NCBI GenBank assembly: GCA_965215045.1
Contig: OZ244031.1
Coordinates: forward strand, 1,736,001 to 1,800,000
From: G965215045 sp965215045
Lineage (GTDB): Bacteria; Pseudomonadota; Gammaproteobacteria; JABABF01
Direction of reading: 5' to 3'
DNA length: 64,000 nucleotides
Below are positions 34,459-44,144 of this stretch, piece by piece (position 1 is the first letter of the stretch; each line of letters begins with the position of its first letter). A model generated the notes under the pieces. That model was not told the DNA's origin. It saw only the letters and a list, made by a program, of their open reading frames with translations, and ran no database searches. Made by a program: the position numbers and the translations under genes.

Positions 34459-35517
34459 GTGCACGCGGCCCTGCAGACGCGGCTGTGCCAGGTGCTGGGC
34501 TGCCGTTACCCGATTGTGCAGACGGCCATGGGCTGGGTGGCGGATGCGGGATTGGTGGCGGCCAGTTGCAATGCCGGCGGTTTCGGTTTCCTGGCCGGTG
34601 CCACCATTCCACCGGAGAAACTGGAAGCGGAAATCCTGCGCACCCGCGAACTCACCGGGCAGCCCTTCGGGGTGAATTTCCACATGTTTCAGCCCAATGC
34701 GGCAGAGCTCGTCGAACTGGTGATCCGGCACGGGGTGCGCGCGGTCAGTTACGGGCGTGCACCCGCACCGGAAATGATCGCGCACTTGAAGGATGCCGGG
34801 GTGGTGTGCATGCCGACGGTCGGTGCACTGCGTCATGCACTGAAGGCCGTGGAACTGGGTGCCGACGTGGTGACGGTCCAAGGCGGGGAGGGCGGCGGGC
34901 ACACCGGCCAGGTGTCTACCGCCGTGTTGCTGCCCCAGGTACTGGATGCGGTGCAGGTGCCGGTGGTCGCCGCCGGCGGTTTTTATGACGGTCGCAGCCT
35001 GGCGGCGGCCCTGGCCTGGGGTGCTTCCGGTATCGCCATGGGCACCCGTTTCCTGCTGACCACGGACAGCCCGGTGCCGGGGCAGACCAAGCAGTACTAC
35101 CTGGAATGCCGGGACCCGGCACGGGTGCGGGTCTCGCACGCCCTGGACGGCCTGCCGCAGCGCATGGTGCAAAATCCCCTGGTGCAGCGACTGGAAAATG
35201 CCGGGGCCCTGCACAAGCTGTTGCTCGCCCTGCAGAGCGGCCTGGCCTACCGGCGCTTTACCGGCACCTCGCTGTTTGCCCTGTTGCGCTCGGCCCTGCA
35301 GATGCACCGCGCCGACGGCCTCAGTGCGGCGCAGTCGATCATGTCGGCCAATGCGCCGATGATTATCCAGAAGGCGATGGTCGAGGGACGACCCGAGGAG
35401 GGTGCACTGCCCGGCGGCCAGGTGGGTGGCCTGATCGAGGACCTGCCTTCTTGTGCGGAGTTGATCGCCGGCATTGTCGCCGGTGCCGAACAGCGACTGG
35501 AGGCGCTCGGTGCATGA
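34459..35517 (+). CDS. ipdC: IpdC-like flavin-dependent oxidoreductase (nitronate monooxygenase fold)
   Basis: 352 residues, GTG start at 34459. It has the FMN-binding TIM-barrel of 2-nitropropane dioxygenases: PIVQTAMGWVADAGLVAA at the N-terminus, PFGVNFHMF, VTVQGGEGGGHTG in the phosphate-binding region, VAAGGFYDGRSLAAALA and GIAMGTRFLLT. In steroid-degraders the IpdC member of this family dehydrogenates a ring CoA ester before IpdAB act. It starts five bases after ipdB and its stop overlaps the next start (ATGA). Confidence 0.86.
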   Translation: MHAALQTRLCQVLGCRYPIVQTAMGWVADAGLVAASCNAGGFGFLAGATIPPEKLEAEILRTRELTGQPFGVNFHMFQPNAAELVELVIRHGVRAVSYGRAPAPEMIAHLKDAGVVCMPTVGALRHALKAVELGADVVTVQGGEGGGHTGQVSTAVLLPQVLDAVQVPVVAAGGFYDGRSLAAALAWGASGIAMGTRFLLTTDSPVPGQTKQYYLECRDPARVRVSHALDGLPQRMVQNPLVQRLENAGALHKLLLALQSGLAYRRFTGTSLFALLRSALQMHRADGLSAAQSIMSANAPMIIQKAMVEGRPEEGALPGGQVGGLIEDLPSCAELIAGIVAGAEQRLEALGA

Positions 35518-36680
35518 AGCTGGACTACAGCGATGCCCAGCAGAGATTTCGCACCGAGGTCGCGGCGTGGCTGGATAAGCACGTCCCCGAAGTGCCGCTG
35601 CCCGGTTTTGACACGGAAGAGGGTTTTGCCGCGCACCGCCAGTGGGAGCGCACCCTGCATTCGGGCAACTGGAGCATGGTCACCTGGCCTCCCGAGCTGG
35701 GCGGGCGCGGCTGCGACCTGGTGGAATGGCTGATTTTCGAGGAGGAGTATTACCGGGCGGGCGCACCGGCACGGGTCAACCAGAATGGCATTTTCCTGCT
35801 CGGGCCGACCTTGATGGAATACGGCACCCAGGAGCAGAAGCGCCGCTTTTTGCCGAAGATGGCCGCGGGCGAGGAGATCTGGGCCCAGGGCTGGTCGGAA
35901 CCCGACGCCGGCAGCGACATGGCGGCGATTCGCTCCCGCGCCGAACGCAAGGGTGATATCTTCGTGTTGAACGGGCAGAAGACCTGGTCCACCCGCGCGG
36001 TGTTCGCCGATTGGGTGTTTTGCCTGTTCCGCAGTGACCCCGACTCGGAGCGGCACCGGGGGCTCAGCTTTATCCTGGTACCGCTGGATGCACCGGGGGT
36101 GAGCGTGCGCCCCATCCGGCAGCTGGATGGCCTGCCCGGTTTTGCCGAGATCTTCTTCGACGACGCGGAAGTCGGGGTGGAGAACCTGGTGGACGAGGAA
36201 GGTGCGGGCTGGAAGATCGCCATGGCCACCGCGGGTTTTGAGCGCGGGCTGATGTTGCGTAGCCCGGCGCGTTTCCAGGAGACCGCCCGCCGCCTGGTCG
36301 AATTGTATCGCGGTGCCTGCAAACAGGGGACACCGGACAGCGCGGTCTCAGAGGCGGTGTTGCAGTGCTGGATGCGCGCCGAGGCGTACACGCTGGCCAC
36401 TTATGCCACGGCTTCGCGCCTGATCGCCGGCGGCAGCATCGGCAGCGAGGCGAGCACCAACAAGGTGTTCTGGTCGGAATTGGACCGCGCGATGCACGAG
36501 ACGGCCATGAGCATCCTGGGTGCGCGCGCGGAACTGCTGAATCATGCGCCGGAAGCGGCCGAACAGGGGCGTTGGCTGGACGGCTACCTGTTTGCACAGG
36601 CGGGGCCGATCTACGCCGGTGCCAATGAAATTCAACGCAACATCATCGCCGAGCGCATGCTGGGCATGCCGCGGGCCTGA
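35514..36680 (+). CDS. Acyl-CoA dehydrogenase, FadE30-like
   Basis: 388 residues, start overlapping ipdC by four bases. The FAD-binding signatures WAQGWSEPDAGSD, and the C-terminal GPIYAGANEIQRNIIAERML, are typical of acyl-CoA dehydrogenases. It oxidises a CoA thioester and passes electrons to electron-transfer flavoprotein. In steroid clusters such enzymes often work as heterodimers with the shorter neighbouring subunit, here the next gene, three bases away. The specific substrate is inferred from the operon. Confidence 0.88.
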   Translation: MKLDYSDAQQRFRTEVAAWLDKHVPEVPLPGFDTEEGFAAHRQWERTLHSGNWSMVTWPPELGGRGCDLVEWLIFEEEYYRAGAPARVNQNGIFLLGPTLMEYGTQEQKRRFLPKMAAGEEIWAQGWSEPDAGSDMAAIRSRAERKGDIFVLNGQKTWSTRAVFADWVFCLFRSDPDSERHRGLSFILVPLDAPGVSVRPIRQLDGLPGFAEIFFDDAEVGVENLVDEEGAGWKIAMATAGFERGLMLRSPARFQETARRLVELYRGACKQGTPDSAVSEAVLQCWMRAEAYTLATYATASRLIAGGSIGSEASTNKVFWSELDRAMHETAMSILGARAELLNHAPEAAEQGRWLDGYLFAQAGPIYAGANEIQRNIIAERMLGMPRA

Positions 36681-36683
36681 GAC

Positions 36684-37760
36684 ATGGACAGTTTTGATTT
36701 TCGTTTCGTCGAGGAGCAGCAGATGTTTCGGGACAGTCTGCGGGACTTCCTGGCCGCGCATTCCTCCCCCGAACAGATCCGCGCCCTGTGGGAGACCGAG
36801 ACCGGGCGCGACCCCGAAATGCTGCGCGGATTGGCGGAACTGGGACTGCCGGGCATGCTGGTGCCGACTGAGCAGGGGGGCCTGGGACTCACGGAGACGG
36901 ACTGCGTGCTACTGGCCGAAGAGTGTGGTTTTGCCGCCCTGCCGGAGTCGATCATGGACACGGTGCTGCTGACTGCACCGCTGCTGGCGGAACTGGGCGG
37001 GGAGCTGGCCGAACAGTACCTGCCGGGGCTGCTCGCCGGCGAACTGCGTGTGGTGCTGGCCCCGCCGGGTGCCCCCTGCATCGCCGATGCGCATCTTGCA
37101 GCACTGGCCCTGCTCAGCGACGGGGAGAGTGCGGAGAAAATCTACGCCCTGCCATTGCCGGAAATTGCACTGCAGCGGGTGCACAGCGTGGACCCTTCGC
37201 GCCGGCTGTACACCCTGGAAGACGCCCCGGACTGGCGCGAGCGCGCAGAACTGGTGGCCCGGGGGAAGGGCAGCCGCGCCTTGTGGGCAGTGATGGAGCT
37301 GCGCGGTGCACTGGGATGTGCGGCGCAGTTGCTGGGCGTCTCCCGGCGCATGTTGGACATGGCGGTGGAATACACCACCGGGCGCAAGCAGTTCGGCGTG
37401 CCCGTGGGTTCTTTCCAGGCGGTCAAGCACCGCTTGGCGAACGTGGCGGTGGAGATTGAATTTGCGCGCCCGCTGGCCTGGCGTGCGGCTGCGAGCCAGG
37501 CCAGCCAGCACCCGCAGGCAGCACTGCACACCGCCCAGGCTTTTTGTGCCGCCGCACAGACCGGGCTCAAGGCGGTGGAGAACTGCGTGCAGGTGCACGG
37601 GGCGATGGGCGTCACCTGGGAGATGGACCTGCATATCTGGATGAAGCGCGCCTGGGTGCTGGAAAAATGCTGGGGCGGGCAGGCCCTGCACAAGCGGCGC
37701 ATGATGGATTTCCTGCTGGATGAGTCGAGCACCCTGGGTGCCGGCACCAGCTTTGCCTGA
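36684..37760 (+). CDS. Acyl-CoA dehydrogenase, probable partner subunit
   Basis: 358 residues, three bases after the previous dehydrogenase. The N-terminal helices (FVEEQQMFRDSLRDFLA), LGLPGMLVPTEQGGLGL and the C-terminal block RRMLDMAVEYTTGRKQFGVPVGSFQAVKH belong to the family. The middle beta domain is short and lacks the usual EP.AGSD motif, which suggests a weak or absent FAD site of its own, as in the non-classical subunit of heteromeric steroid acyl-CoA dehydrogenases. That pairing is inference from operon order. Confidence 0.85.
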   Translation: MDSFDFRFVEEQQMFRDSLRDFLAAHSSPEQIRALWETETGRDPEMLRGLAELGLPGMLVPTEQGGLGLTETDCVLLAEECGFAALPESIMDTVLLTAPLLAELGGELAEQYLPGLLAGELRVVLAPPGAPCIADAHLAALALLSDGESAEKIYALPLPEIALQRVHSVDPSRRLYTLEDAPDWRERAELVARGKGSRALWAVMELRGALGCAAQLLGVSRRMLDMAVEYTTGRKQFGVPVGSFQAVKHRLANVAVEIEFARPLAWRAAASQASQHPQAALHTAQAFCAAAQTGLKAVENCVQVHGAMGVTWEMDLHIWMKRAWVLEKCWGGQALHKRRMMDFLLDESSTLGAGTSFA

Positions 37761-37777
37761 ACGAACGAGGGGTAGAG

Positions 37778-38929
37778 ATGAGCGAAGCCTATATTGTCGA
37801 TGCCCTGCGCACTCCGACCGGTCGCCGGCGGGGTACGCTGGCTGAAATTCACGGTGCAGACCTGGGGGCCCATGTGTTGCAGGCCCTGGTCGAACGCAAC
37901 CCGGTCCCGCCCGCGGACTACGATGACGTGGTGTTCGGTTGCGTCGACGCCATCGGTCCCCTGGCCGGCGACATCGCCCGCACCTGCTGGCTGGTGGCGG
38001 GCTTGCCGGACACGGTGCCCGGCGTGACGGTGGACCGGCAGTGCGGTTCTTCCCAGCAGGCGGTGCACTTTGCCGCCTACGCCGTGATGAGCGGGCAGCA
38101 GGACGTGGTGGCGACGGGCGGTGTGCAGACCATGAGCAGTATCCCGATTTCCTCGGCGATGCTGGCCGGGCGCGAGTTCGGTTTCGAAGACCCGTTTACC
38201 GGCTCCCCCGGCTGGCGCGCGCGTTACGGGGATGGGCAGTTGTCGCAGTTTAACTCGGCCGAGCGCATCGCTGAAAAATGGGATTTCTCACGTCGGCAGA
38301 TGGAGGAATACGCACTGGAGAGTCACCGCCGCGCCCTGCAGGCCATCGACGAGGGCCGCTTCCATCGGGAGATCGTGCCGTTGGCGGACTTGGAACATGA
38401 TGAGACGCCGCGCCGCGGCACCTCGCTGGAGAAGATGGCCGAACTCGAGACCCTGCAGGAGGGCGGGCGGATTACGGCCGCCACTTCCAGCCAGACTTGC
38501 GATGCCGCCGCCGCCCTGCTGGTGGTTTCCGAGCGCGCGCTAAAACGCTATGGGCTGAAGCCCCGGGCCCGCATCCATCACCTGGGCGTATGCGGCGATG
38601 ACCCGGTATGGATGCTGACCGCGCCGATCCCCGCCACCGCGCAGGCGATGAAAAAGAGCGGCCTGTCGCTTGCGCAGATCGACCGGGTGGAAGTCAACGA
38701 GGCATTCGCCTCGGTGGTCATGGCCTGGTTGCAGGAGACCGGCTATCCGCACGAGCAGACCAATGTCAACGGCGGTGCCATCGCCCTGGGTCATCCCCTG
38801 GGTGCCACCGGTGCCCGGCTCATGACCAGCCTGCTGCACGAACTGGAACGCAGCCAGACACGCTACGGGCTGCAGACCATGTGCGAGGGCGGCGGACAGG
38901 CCAACGTCACGATCTTAGAACGCCTGTAA
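37778..38929 (+). CDS. fadA6: FadA6-like thiolase
   Basis: 383 residues. The catalytic Cys is C89 in DRQCGSSQQAVHF; the second active-site motifs are NEAFA, GGAIALGHPLGATGA and the final CEGGGQANV. The sequence follows mycobacterial FadA6 (GCVDAIG near 55, QFN.AE.IAEKW near 160, ASSQ..DAAAA), the thiolase that removes acetyl-CoA from the opened steroid ring. It ends the ipd operon; the next gene, ribF, starts 30 bases later and may be read from the same transcript or another promoter. Confidence 0.9.
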   Translation: MSEAYIVDALRTPTGRRRGTLAEIHGADLGAHVLQALVERNPVPPADYDDVVFGCVDAIGPLAGDIARTCWLVAGLPDTVPGVTVDRQCGSSQQAVHFAAYAVMSGQQDVVATGGVQTMSSIPISSAMLAGREFGFEDPFTGSPGWRARYGDGQLSQFNSAERIAEKWDFSRRQMEEYALESHRRALQAIDEGRFHREIVPLADLEHDETPRRGTSLEKMAELETLQEGGRITAATSSQTCDAAAALLVVSERALKRYGLKPRARIHHLGVCGDDPVWMLTAPIPATAQAMKKSGLSLAQIDRVEVNEAFASVVMAWLQETGYPHEQTNVNGGAIALGHPLGATGARLMTSLLHELERSQTRYGLQTMCEGGGQANVTILERL

Positions 38930-38959
38930 TCAGCCGTTGGGCTGCAGACCGGGGCAGGT

Positions 38960-39910
38960 ATGGAATTTATTCGCGGCATTATCAACCTGCGCCCGGGTCA
39001 TCATGGCTGTGTGGCGACCATCGGTGCCTTTGACGGCGTGCACGCCGGGCACCGGGCGGTGCTGGGACTGCTGAAAAAAACCGCTGCGGCCATGAAATTG
39101 CCCGCCACGGTGCTGACCCTGGAACCCCTGCCGCGGGAGTTTTTCAATCCGCGCACGGCACCGGCCCGGTTGATGAGCCTGCGCGAGAAGTGCGAGCTGC
39201 TGGCCGCCTTCGGCATCGAACGACTGTTGTGCGTGCGCTTTGCCCAGCGGGTGCGGGAGATGCAGGCCGAGGATTTTATTCGCGAGGTGTTCGTGGAAAA
39301 GCTGGGCCTGCGGCACATCGTGGTCGGCGACGATATTCGCTTTGGCCATGAGCAGCAGGGAGATTTTGCGCTGTTGCACACCCTGGGCCAGGAGCACGGC
39401 TTCACGGTGGAGCGCGCACCGACCCTGCACCTGGCCGGTGCGCGAGTCAGCAGTACACGCATCCGCCAGGCACTGGCCGACTCGGATTTCACCCTGGCCC
39501 GGACCCTGTTGGGGCGTCCCTACACCATCGCCGGACGGGTGGTGCTGGGGAGGCAGCTGGGCAGCACCGGCACCGGCTTTCCCACTGCCAACCTGGCCCT
39601 GCACCGGCACCGGTCCGTGCTCTCGGGGGTCTATGCGGCGGGGGTGCGGGGCACCGGCGAACTGCGTCTGCAGGGGGTGGCCAACGTCGGCGTGCGACCG
39701 ACCATCGGCGAGCAGACCGAGGCGTTGCTGGAGGTGCATATCCTCGATTTTTCCGGCAACTTGTACGGACGCCGGATCACGGTGGACTTCTGCTGCAAAC
39801 TGCGCGATGAACAGCGTTTCTCCTCCATGGACGAACTGCGCCTGCAGATCGGGCGCGACGTCGAGGCGGCACGCGCCTGGTTTGCACACCACGAGCAGCC
39901 CGATGAGTAA
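38960..39910 (+). CDS. ribF: Bifunctional riboflavin kinase/FAD synthetase
   Basis: 316 residues. N-terminal nucleotidyltransferase domain with the GAFDGVHAGH motif; C-terminal flavokinase domain begins near GRPYTIAGRVVLGRQLG and has TGFPTANL and GVANVGVRPT. It makes FMN then FAD, which the flavoenzymes of this window need. It overlaps the ileS start by eight bases. The order ribF-ileS-lspA-ispH is common in Gammaproteobacteria. Confidence 0.97.
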   Translation: MEFIRGIINLRPGHHGCVATIGAFDGVHAGHRAVLGLLKKTAAAMKLPATVLTLEPLPREFFNPRTAPARLMSLREKCELLAAFGIERLLCVRFAQRVREMQAEDFIREVFVEKLGLRHIVVGDDIRFGHEQQGDFALLHTLGQEHGFTVERAPTLHLAGARVSSTRIRQALADSDFTLARTLLGRPYTIAGRVVLGRQLGSTGTGFPTANLALHRHRSVLSGVYAAGVRGTGELRLQGVANVGVRPTIGEQTEALLEVHILDFSGNLYGRRITVDFCCKLRDEQRFSSMDELRLQIGRDVEAARAWFAHHEQPDE

Positions 39911-42734
39911 ATACCGCGACACCCTGAACCTGCCGCACACGGACTTCCCGATGCGCGCCGGGCTGGCGCAGCGAGAGCCGGAACAGCTGGCGGCCTGGGA
40001 GCGCATGGACCTGTATGCACTCCTGCGGGAGCACCGCCGGGGGCGACCGAAGTTCATCCTGCATGACGGCCCGCCCTACGCCAACGGCAGCATTCATATC
40101 GGTCATGCGGTCAACAAGATTCTCAAGGACATGATCGTCAAGGCCAGGACCCTGGATGGTTTTGACGCCCCGTACGTGCCCGGTTGGGACTGCCACGGGC
40201 TGCCCATCGAGGTGGAGGTCGAGCGGCGTTTCGGCAGGGTGGGGCAGAAGCTTTCCGCCGCCGCCTTCCGGCGTCACTGCCGCGAGTACGCCGCCGAACA
40301 GGTGCTGGCGCAGAAGCATGATTTTCAACGCCTGGGCGTGATCGGTGACTGGCAGAATCCCTATCAGACGATGGACCCGGAATTCGAAGCGGAGATCGTG
40401 CGCAGCCTGGGGGAGATTCTCGCCGCCGGGTACATCTACCGCGGGGCCAAGCCGGTGTTCTGGTGTGGCGACTGTCGTTCGGCACTGGCCGAGGCGGAGG
40501 TCGAGTATGCCCTGCAGTCCTCGCCGGCCATCGACGTGCTGTTCTGCGCGGTGGAGCCGGATGAACTGCTGCGCCGCTGCCAGGTGCAGGAAGCTCCCGC
40601 ATGCGAGCTGAGCGGTATTCCCGTATGGACCACCACCCCGTGGACACTGCCGGCCAATCGCGCCGTGGCCGTGCATCCGCAGCTGGAATACGGCTTGTTT
40701 GCCTGTGAGTGTCGGGGCCGGCCCCTGTGCCTGCTGCTGGCACTGGAGTTACACGAACAGTGCCTGGAGCGTTATGCGGCAGTGGCGGTGCGGCGTATCG
40801 GCGGCTGCACGGGTGCCGCCCTGGAGGGGCTCAGACTGCAACATCCTTTTTATTCGCGCGAGGTGCCGGTGTTGTGCGCCCGGCATGTCACCACCGAGGC
40901 CGGCAGCGGTGCGGTGCATACTGCACCGGCCCACGGTGCCGATGATTACCAGCTGGGCCTGCGTCACGGACTGGAAGTCGATGACCTGGTCGATGCCAGG
41001 GGACATTTTCGCGAGTCGGTAGAAGATTTTGGCGGCCAGTCGCTGGAGCAGGTCAACGGGGGCGTCATCGAACGGCTGCAAGGTGCGGAGCGCCTGTTGT
41101 GCAGCAGCGAGATCGAACACAGCCGCGCCCTGTGCTGGCGTCACAAGACACCCCTGCTGTTCCGCGCCACGCCCCAGTGGTTCCTCTCCATGGAACACGG
41201 GGAGCTGCTGGCGAACACGCAGCGCCTGGTGCACGGGGAACTGCGCTGGGAACCCGCCAGCGGCGGGGCGCGGATGGAGGCGATGCTGGAACGCCGCCCC
41301 GACTGGTGCCTGTCGCGGCAGCGCGCCTGGGGCGTGCCGCTGCCGCTGTTTTTAGAGCGTGCGAGCGGTACCCTGCACCCGCAGACTGCAGAATTCCTGG
41401 AACGGTCGGCACAACGCATTGCGCGGGATGGCGTCGACGCCTGGGAACAACTGGACCCCGCCGAGTGGTTGGGTGCAGATGCCGAACGTTATGAGAAAAG
41501 CTCCGACATTCTCGATGTCTGGTTTGACTCCGGGGTGACGCATCATTGCGTGTTGGAGCGGCGCGCAGAACTGGACTTTCCGGCGGATGTCTACCTGGAG
41601 GGTGCCGACCAGCATCGCGGCTGGTTCCAGTCTTCCCTGCTGACCGGGATGGCGATGCGCGGTGTGGCACCCTATCGCCAGGTGGTGACGCACGGTTTTA
41701 CCGTCGATGCGGACGGGCGCAAGATGTCGAAGTCGCGCGGCAACGTGATCGCCCCGCAGGAGGTGGTGCAGGAACTGGGTGCGGACGTCTTGCGCCTGTG
41801 GGTGGCGGCAACCGATTACCGGGACGAAATGCGCATCTCTGACGAAGTTCTGCAACGGGTTGCCGATGCCTACCGGCGCATTCGCAACACGGCCCGGTTC
41901 CTGCTCGCCAACCTGCACGGCTTCGACCCGGCCGTGCGGCGTGTGACGCCGCAGGACATGCTGGCACTGGACCTGTACATCGTGCACCGCGCCGCCCTGT
42001 TGCAGCAGGAGATCCGCGCCGCCTACGAGGGTTTTCGTTTTCACCAGGTCTACCAGAAGCTGCACAATTTCTGTGTCACGGAGCTGGGTGGCCTGTACCT
42101 GGACATCATCAAGGACCGGCAGTACACGACGCCGGCGGACGGCGTCCCGCGGCGCTCGGCACAACTTGCACTGTACCTGGTCGCCGAGGCTTTCGCGCGC
42201 TGGATCGCCCCGATCCTGAGTTTTACCGCCGAAGAATTCTGGCGCCATCTGCCCGGGGAGCGCGCCGAGTCGGTATTCCTGGCGGAATGGTTTGCAGAGT
42301 TGCAGGAGTATGCCGGGCTGCAATCCCCGCTCACAGACGCGGACTGGACCCGGCTGCTCAGCCTGCGCGGTGCCGTCTACCGGGAGTTGGAACGGCTGCG
42401 CGGCGAGGGGAAAATCGGCTCCAGTCTCGATGCGGAAGTGGATATCTTTTGTGAACCGGACTTGTATGCCCTGCTCGAACCATTGCGCACGGAATTGCAT
42501 TTCTTCCTGATTAGCTCGAGTGCCGGGTTGTATCCCGCCTCCGGGGTGCCGGCGGATGCGTTGCCGGCGGAGATTTCCGGCGTATGGCTCCGGGTGCAAC
42601 CCAGCGCGCATAAAAAATGCCAGCGCTGTTGGCATCATTGCGCCGATGTCGACGCCGCCGCGGAATATCCCGGTCTCTGCGGGCGTTGTATTGTCAACGT
42701 CCACGGCACCGGCGAGAGGCGGCACTTTGCCTGA
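39903..42734 (+). CDS. ileS: Isoleucyl-tRNA synthetase
   Basis: 943 residues from ATG 39903, overlapping the end of ribF. Class I motifs HIGH (65-68) and KMSKS (about residue 600) are present, with the usual editing domain between them and the C-terminal zinc ribbon (KCQRCWHHCADV ... CGRCI). The size matches bacterial type IleS. Charges tRNA-Ile and edits valine. lspA follows after four bases. Confidence 0.98.
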   Translation: MSKYRDTLNLPHTDFPMRAGLAQREPEQLAAWERMDLYALLREHRRGRPKFILHDGPPYANGSIHIGHAVNKILKDMIVKARTLDGFDAPYVPGWDCHGLPIEVEVERRFGRVGQKLSAAAFRRHCREYAAEQVLAQKHDFQRLGVIGDWQNPYQTMDPEFEAEIVRSLGEILAAGYIYRGAKPVFWCGDCRSALAEAEVEYALQSSPAIDVLFCAVEPDELLRRCQVQEAPACELSGIPVWTTTPWTLPANRAVAVHPQLEYGLFACECRGRPLCLLLALELHEQCLERYAAVAVRRIGGCTGAALEGLRLQHPFYSREVPVLCARHVTTEAGSGAVHTAPAHGADDYQLGLRHGLEVDDLVDARGHFRESVEDFGGQSLEQVNGGVIERLQGAERLLCSSEIEHSRALCWRHKTPLLFRATPQWFLSMEHGELLANTQRLVHGELRWEPASGGARMEAMLERRPDWCLSRQRAWGVPLPLFLERASGTLHPQTAEFLERSAQRIARDGVDAWEQLDPAEWLGADAERYEKSSDILDVWFDSGVTHHCVLERRAELDFPADVYLEGADQHRGWFQSSLLTGMAMRGVAPYRQVVTHGFTVDADGRKMSKSRGNVIAPQEVVQELGADVLRLWVAATDYRDEMRISDEVLQRVADAYRRIRNTARFLLANLHGFDPAVRRVTPQDMLALDLYIVHRAALLQQEIRAAYEGFRFHQVYQKLHNFCVTELGGLYLDIIKDRQYTTPADGVPRRSAQLALYLVAEAFARWIAPILSFTAEEFWRHLPGERAESVFLAEWFAELQEYAGLQSPLTDADWTRLLSLRGAVYRELERLRGEGKIGSSLDAEVDIFCEPDLYALLEPLRTELHFFLISSSAGLYPASGVPADALPAEISGVWLRVQPSAHKKCQRCWHHCADVDAAAEYPGLCGRCIVNVHGTGERRHFA

Positions 42735-42738
42735 GCCC

Positions 42739-43215
42739 ATGTCGCGCCTGTTGCCGTGGTATGCGCTCATGGCCGCAGTGCTGGTCCTGGACCTGTGGAG
42801 CAAGGGACTGGCGCGCGAGCTGCTGGTGTCCTGGCAGCCGGTGCAACTGCTGCCGGTGCTGGAACTGCGCCTGCATTACAATAGCGGGGCGGCATTCGGG
42901 CTGTTGAGTTCTGCCGGGGCCTGGGGTCGCTGGTTCCTGGTATTGACGAGTATCGTAGTGATCGTGTTCCTGTTGCGTTGGTTGCATCGCGCTGCGGTGG
43001 CGGGCCTGGTGTTTTCTGCGGGCAGCGCGCTGGTCATCGGCGGCGCGCTGGGAAACCTGTACGAGCGCCTGTTCGCCGACCGCGGCGCGGTGACGGATTT
43101 CATCTCGGTGCACTGGCAGCAGTGGTACTTTCCCACCTTTAATTTTGCCGACTCGGCGATTACCATCGGTGCCGGCCTGCTGTTGCTGAGCCTGTGGCGG
43201 GAGGGGTCCGAATGA
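42739..43215 (+). CDS. lspA: Lipoprotein signal peptidase
   Basis: 158 residues with four hydrophobic helices. The catalytic aspartates lie in NLYERLFADRGAVTDFI and FNFADSAITIG, the family motifs, and HYNSGAAFG precedes them. It removes the signal peptide from prolipoproteins in the inner membrane. Its stop overlaps the ispH start (ATGA). Confidence 0.97.
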   Translation: MSRLLPWYALMAAVLVLDLWSKGLARELLVSWQPVQLLPVLELRLHYNSGAAFGLLSSAGAWGRWFLVLTSIVVIVFLLRWLHRAAVAGLVFSAGSALVIGGALGNLYERLFADRGAVTDFISVHWQQWYFPTFNFADSAITIGAGLLLLSLWREGSE

Positions 43216-44141
43216 AGGTCCGGCTCGCCAATCCGCGCGGTTTTTGCGCCGGCGTCGATCGCGCCCTGGAAATTGTCGACCGTGCATTGGAGCTGTTCGG
43301 GCCGCCGGTGTACGTGCGTCACGAGGTGGTGCACAACCGCTCCGTGGTCGCAGATTTCCGTGAGCGCGGTGCCGTGTTCGTCGAAGACCTGTCCGAGATT
43401 CCCGAGGGTGCCATCCTGATTTTCAGTGCCCATGGTGTCTCCCGCACGGTGCGCCAGGAGGCGGAGCGGCGCAAGCTCCGGGTTTTCGATGCCACCTGCC
43501 CGCTGGTGACCAAGGTGCACATGGAAGTGCTGCGCCATGCGCGCCAGGGTCGGGAATGCATCCTGATCGGACACCGCGGGCACCCCGAGGTCGAGGGCAC
43601 GATGGGACAGTACAAGGGTGGTGCCGGTCGCATTCACCTGGTCGAGAACATCGAACAGGCACAACAACTCACAGTGCAGGACCCGGAAAACCTGGCGTAT
43701 GTCACGCAAACCACGCTTTCGGTCGACGATACGCGCCTGATCATCGAGGAACTGCAACGGCGTTTTCCCGGCATTGTCGGCCCGCGCAAGGACGACATCT
43801 GCTATGCGACACAGAACCGCCAGGACGCGGTGCGGAAACTGAGCACGGAATGTGACCTGATCTTAGTGGTCGGTTCTCCGAACAGTTCCAACTCCAACCG
43901 GCTGCGGGAGCTGGCCCAGCGCGAGGGTGTGGAGGCCCACCTGATCGACAGTGCCGGGGACATCTGCAGTGAATGGCTGCAGGGACGCGAGACCGTGGGG
44001 GTCAGTTCCGGGGCCTCGGCACCGGAATCCCTGGTCGAGGGCGTGGTCGACCGCCTGTGCGAACTCGGGGCCGAGCGCCCTGCACAGCAGCGGCGTCAGG
44101 ATGAAAACATCTATTTTGTGATCCCGCGGGAGTTGCGCTAA
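43212..44141 (+). CDS. ispH: 4-hydroxy-3-methylbut-2-enyl diphosphate reductase
   Basis: 309 residues. Iron-sulfur Cys residues occur at C12 (NPRGFCAGVDRA), in DATCPLVTK, and in the C-terminal region (CDL or nearby); HEVVHN, SAHGVS, GHRGHPE and YVTQTTLS motifs are all present. It is the last enzyme of the MEP isoprenoid pathway. The gene is complete, but its final 121 bp appear a second time at 45067-45187 on the far side of a glycosyltransferase pseudogene. Confidence 0.97.
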   Translation: MKVRLANPRGFCAGVDRALEIVDRALELFGPPVYVRHEVVHNRSVVADFRERGAVFVEDLSEIPEGAILIFSAHGVSRTVRQEAERRKLRVFDATCPLVTKVHMEVLRHARQGRECILIGHRGHPEVEGTMGQYKGGAGRIHLVENIEQAQQLTVQDPENLAYVTQTTLSVDDTRLIIEELQRRFPGIVGPRKDDICYATQNRQDAVRKLSTECDLILVVGSPNSSNSNRLRELAQREGVEAHLIDSAGDICSEWLQGRETVGVSSGASAPESLVEGVVDRLCELGAERPAQQRRQDENIYFVIPRELR

Positions 44142-44144
44142 GCC

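Noticed and set aside
39240..39902. 221-codon extension before ileS
   Set aside because: It runs through ribF in another frame; ileS starts at 39903 with standard residues.
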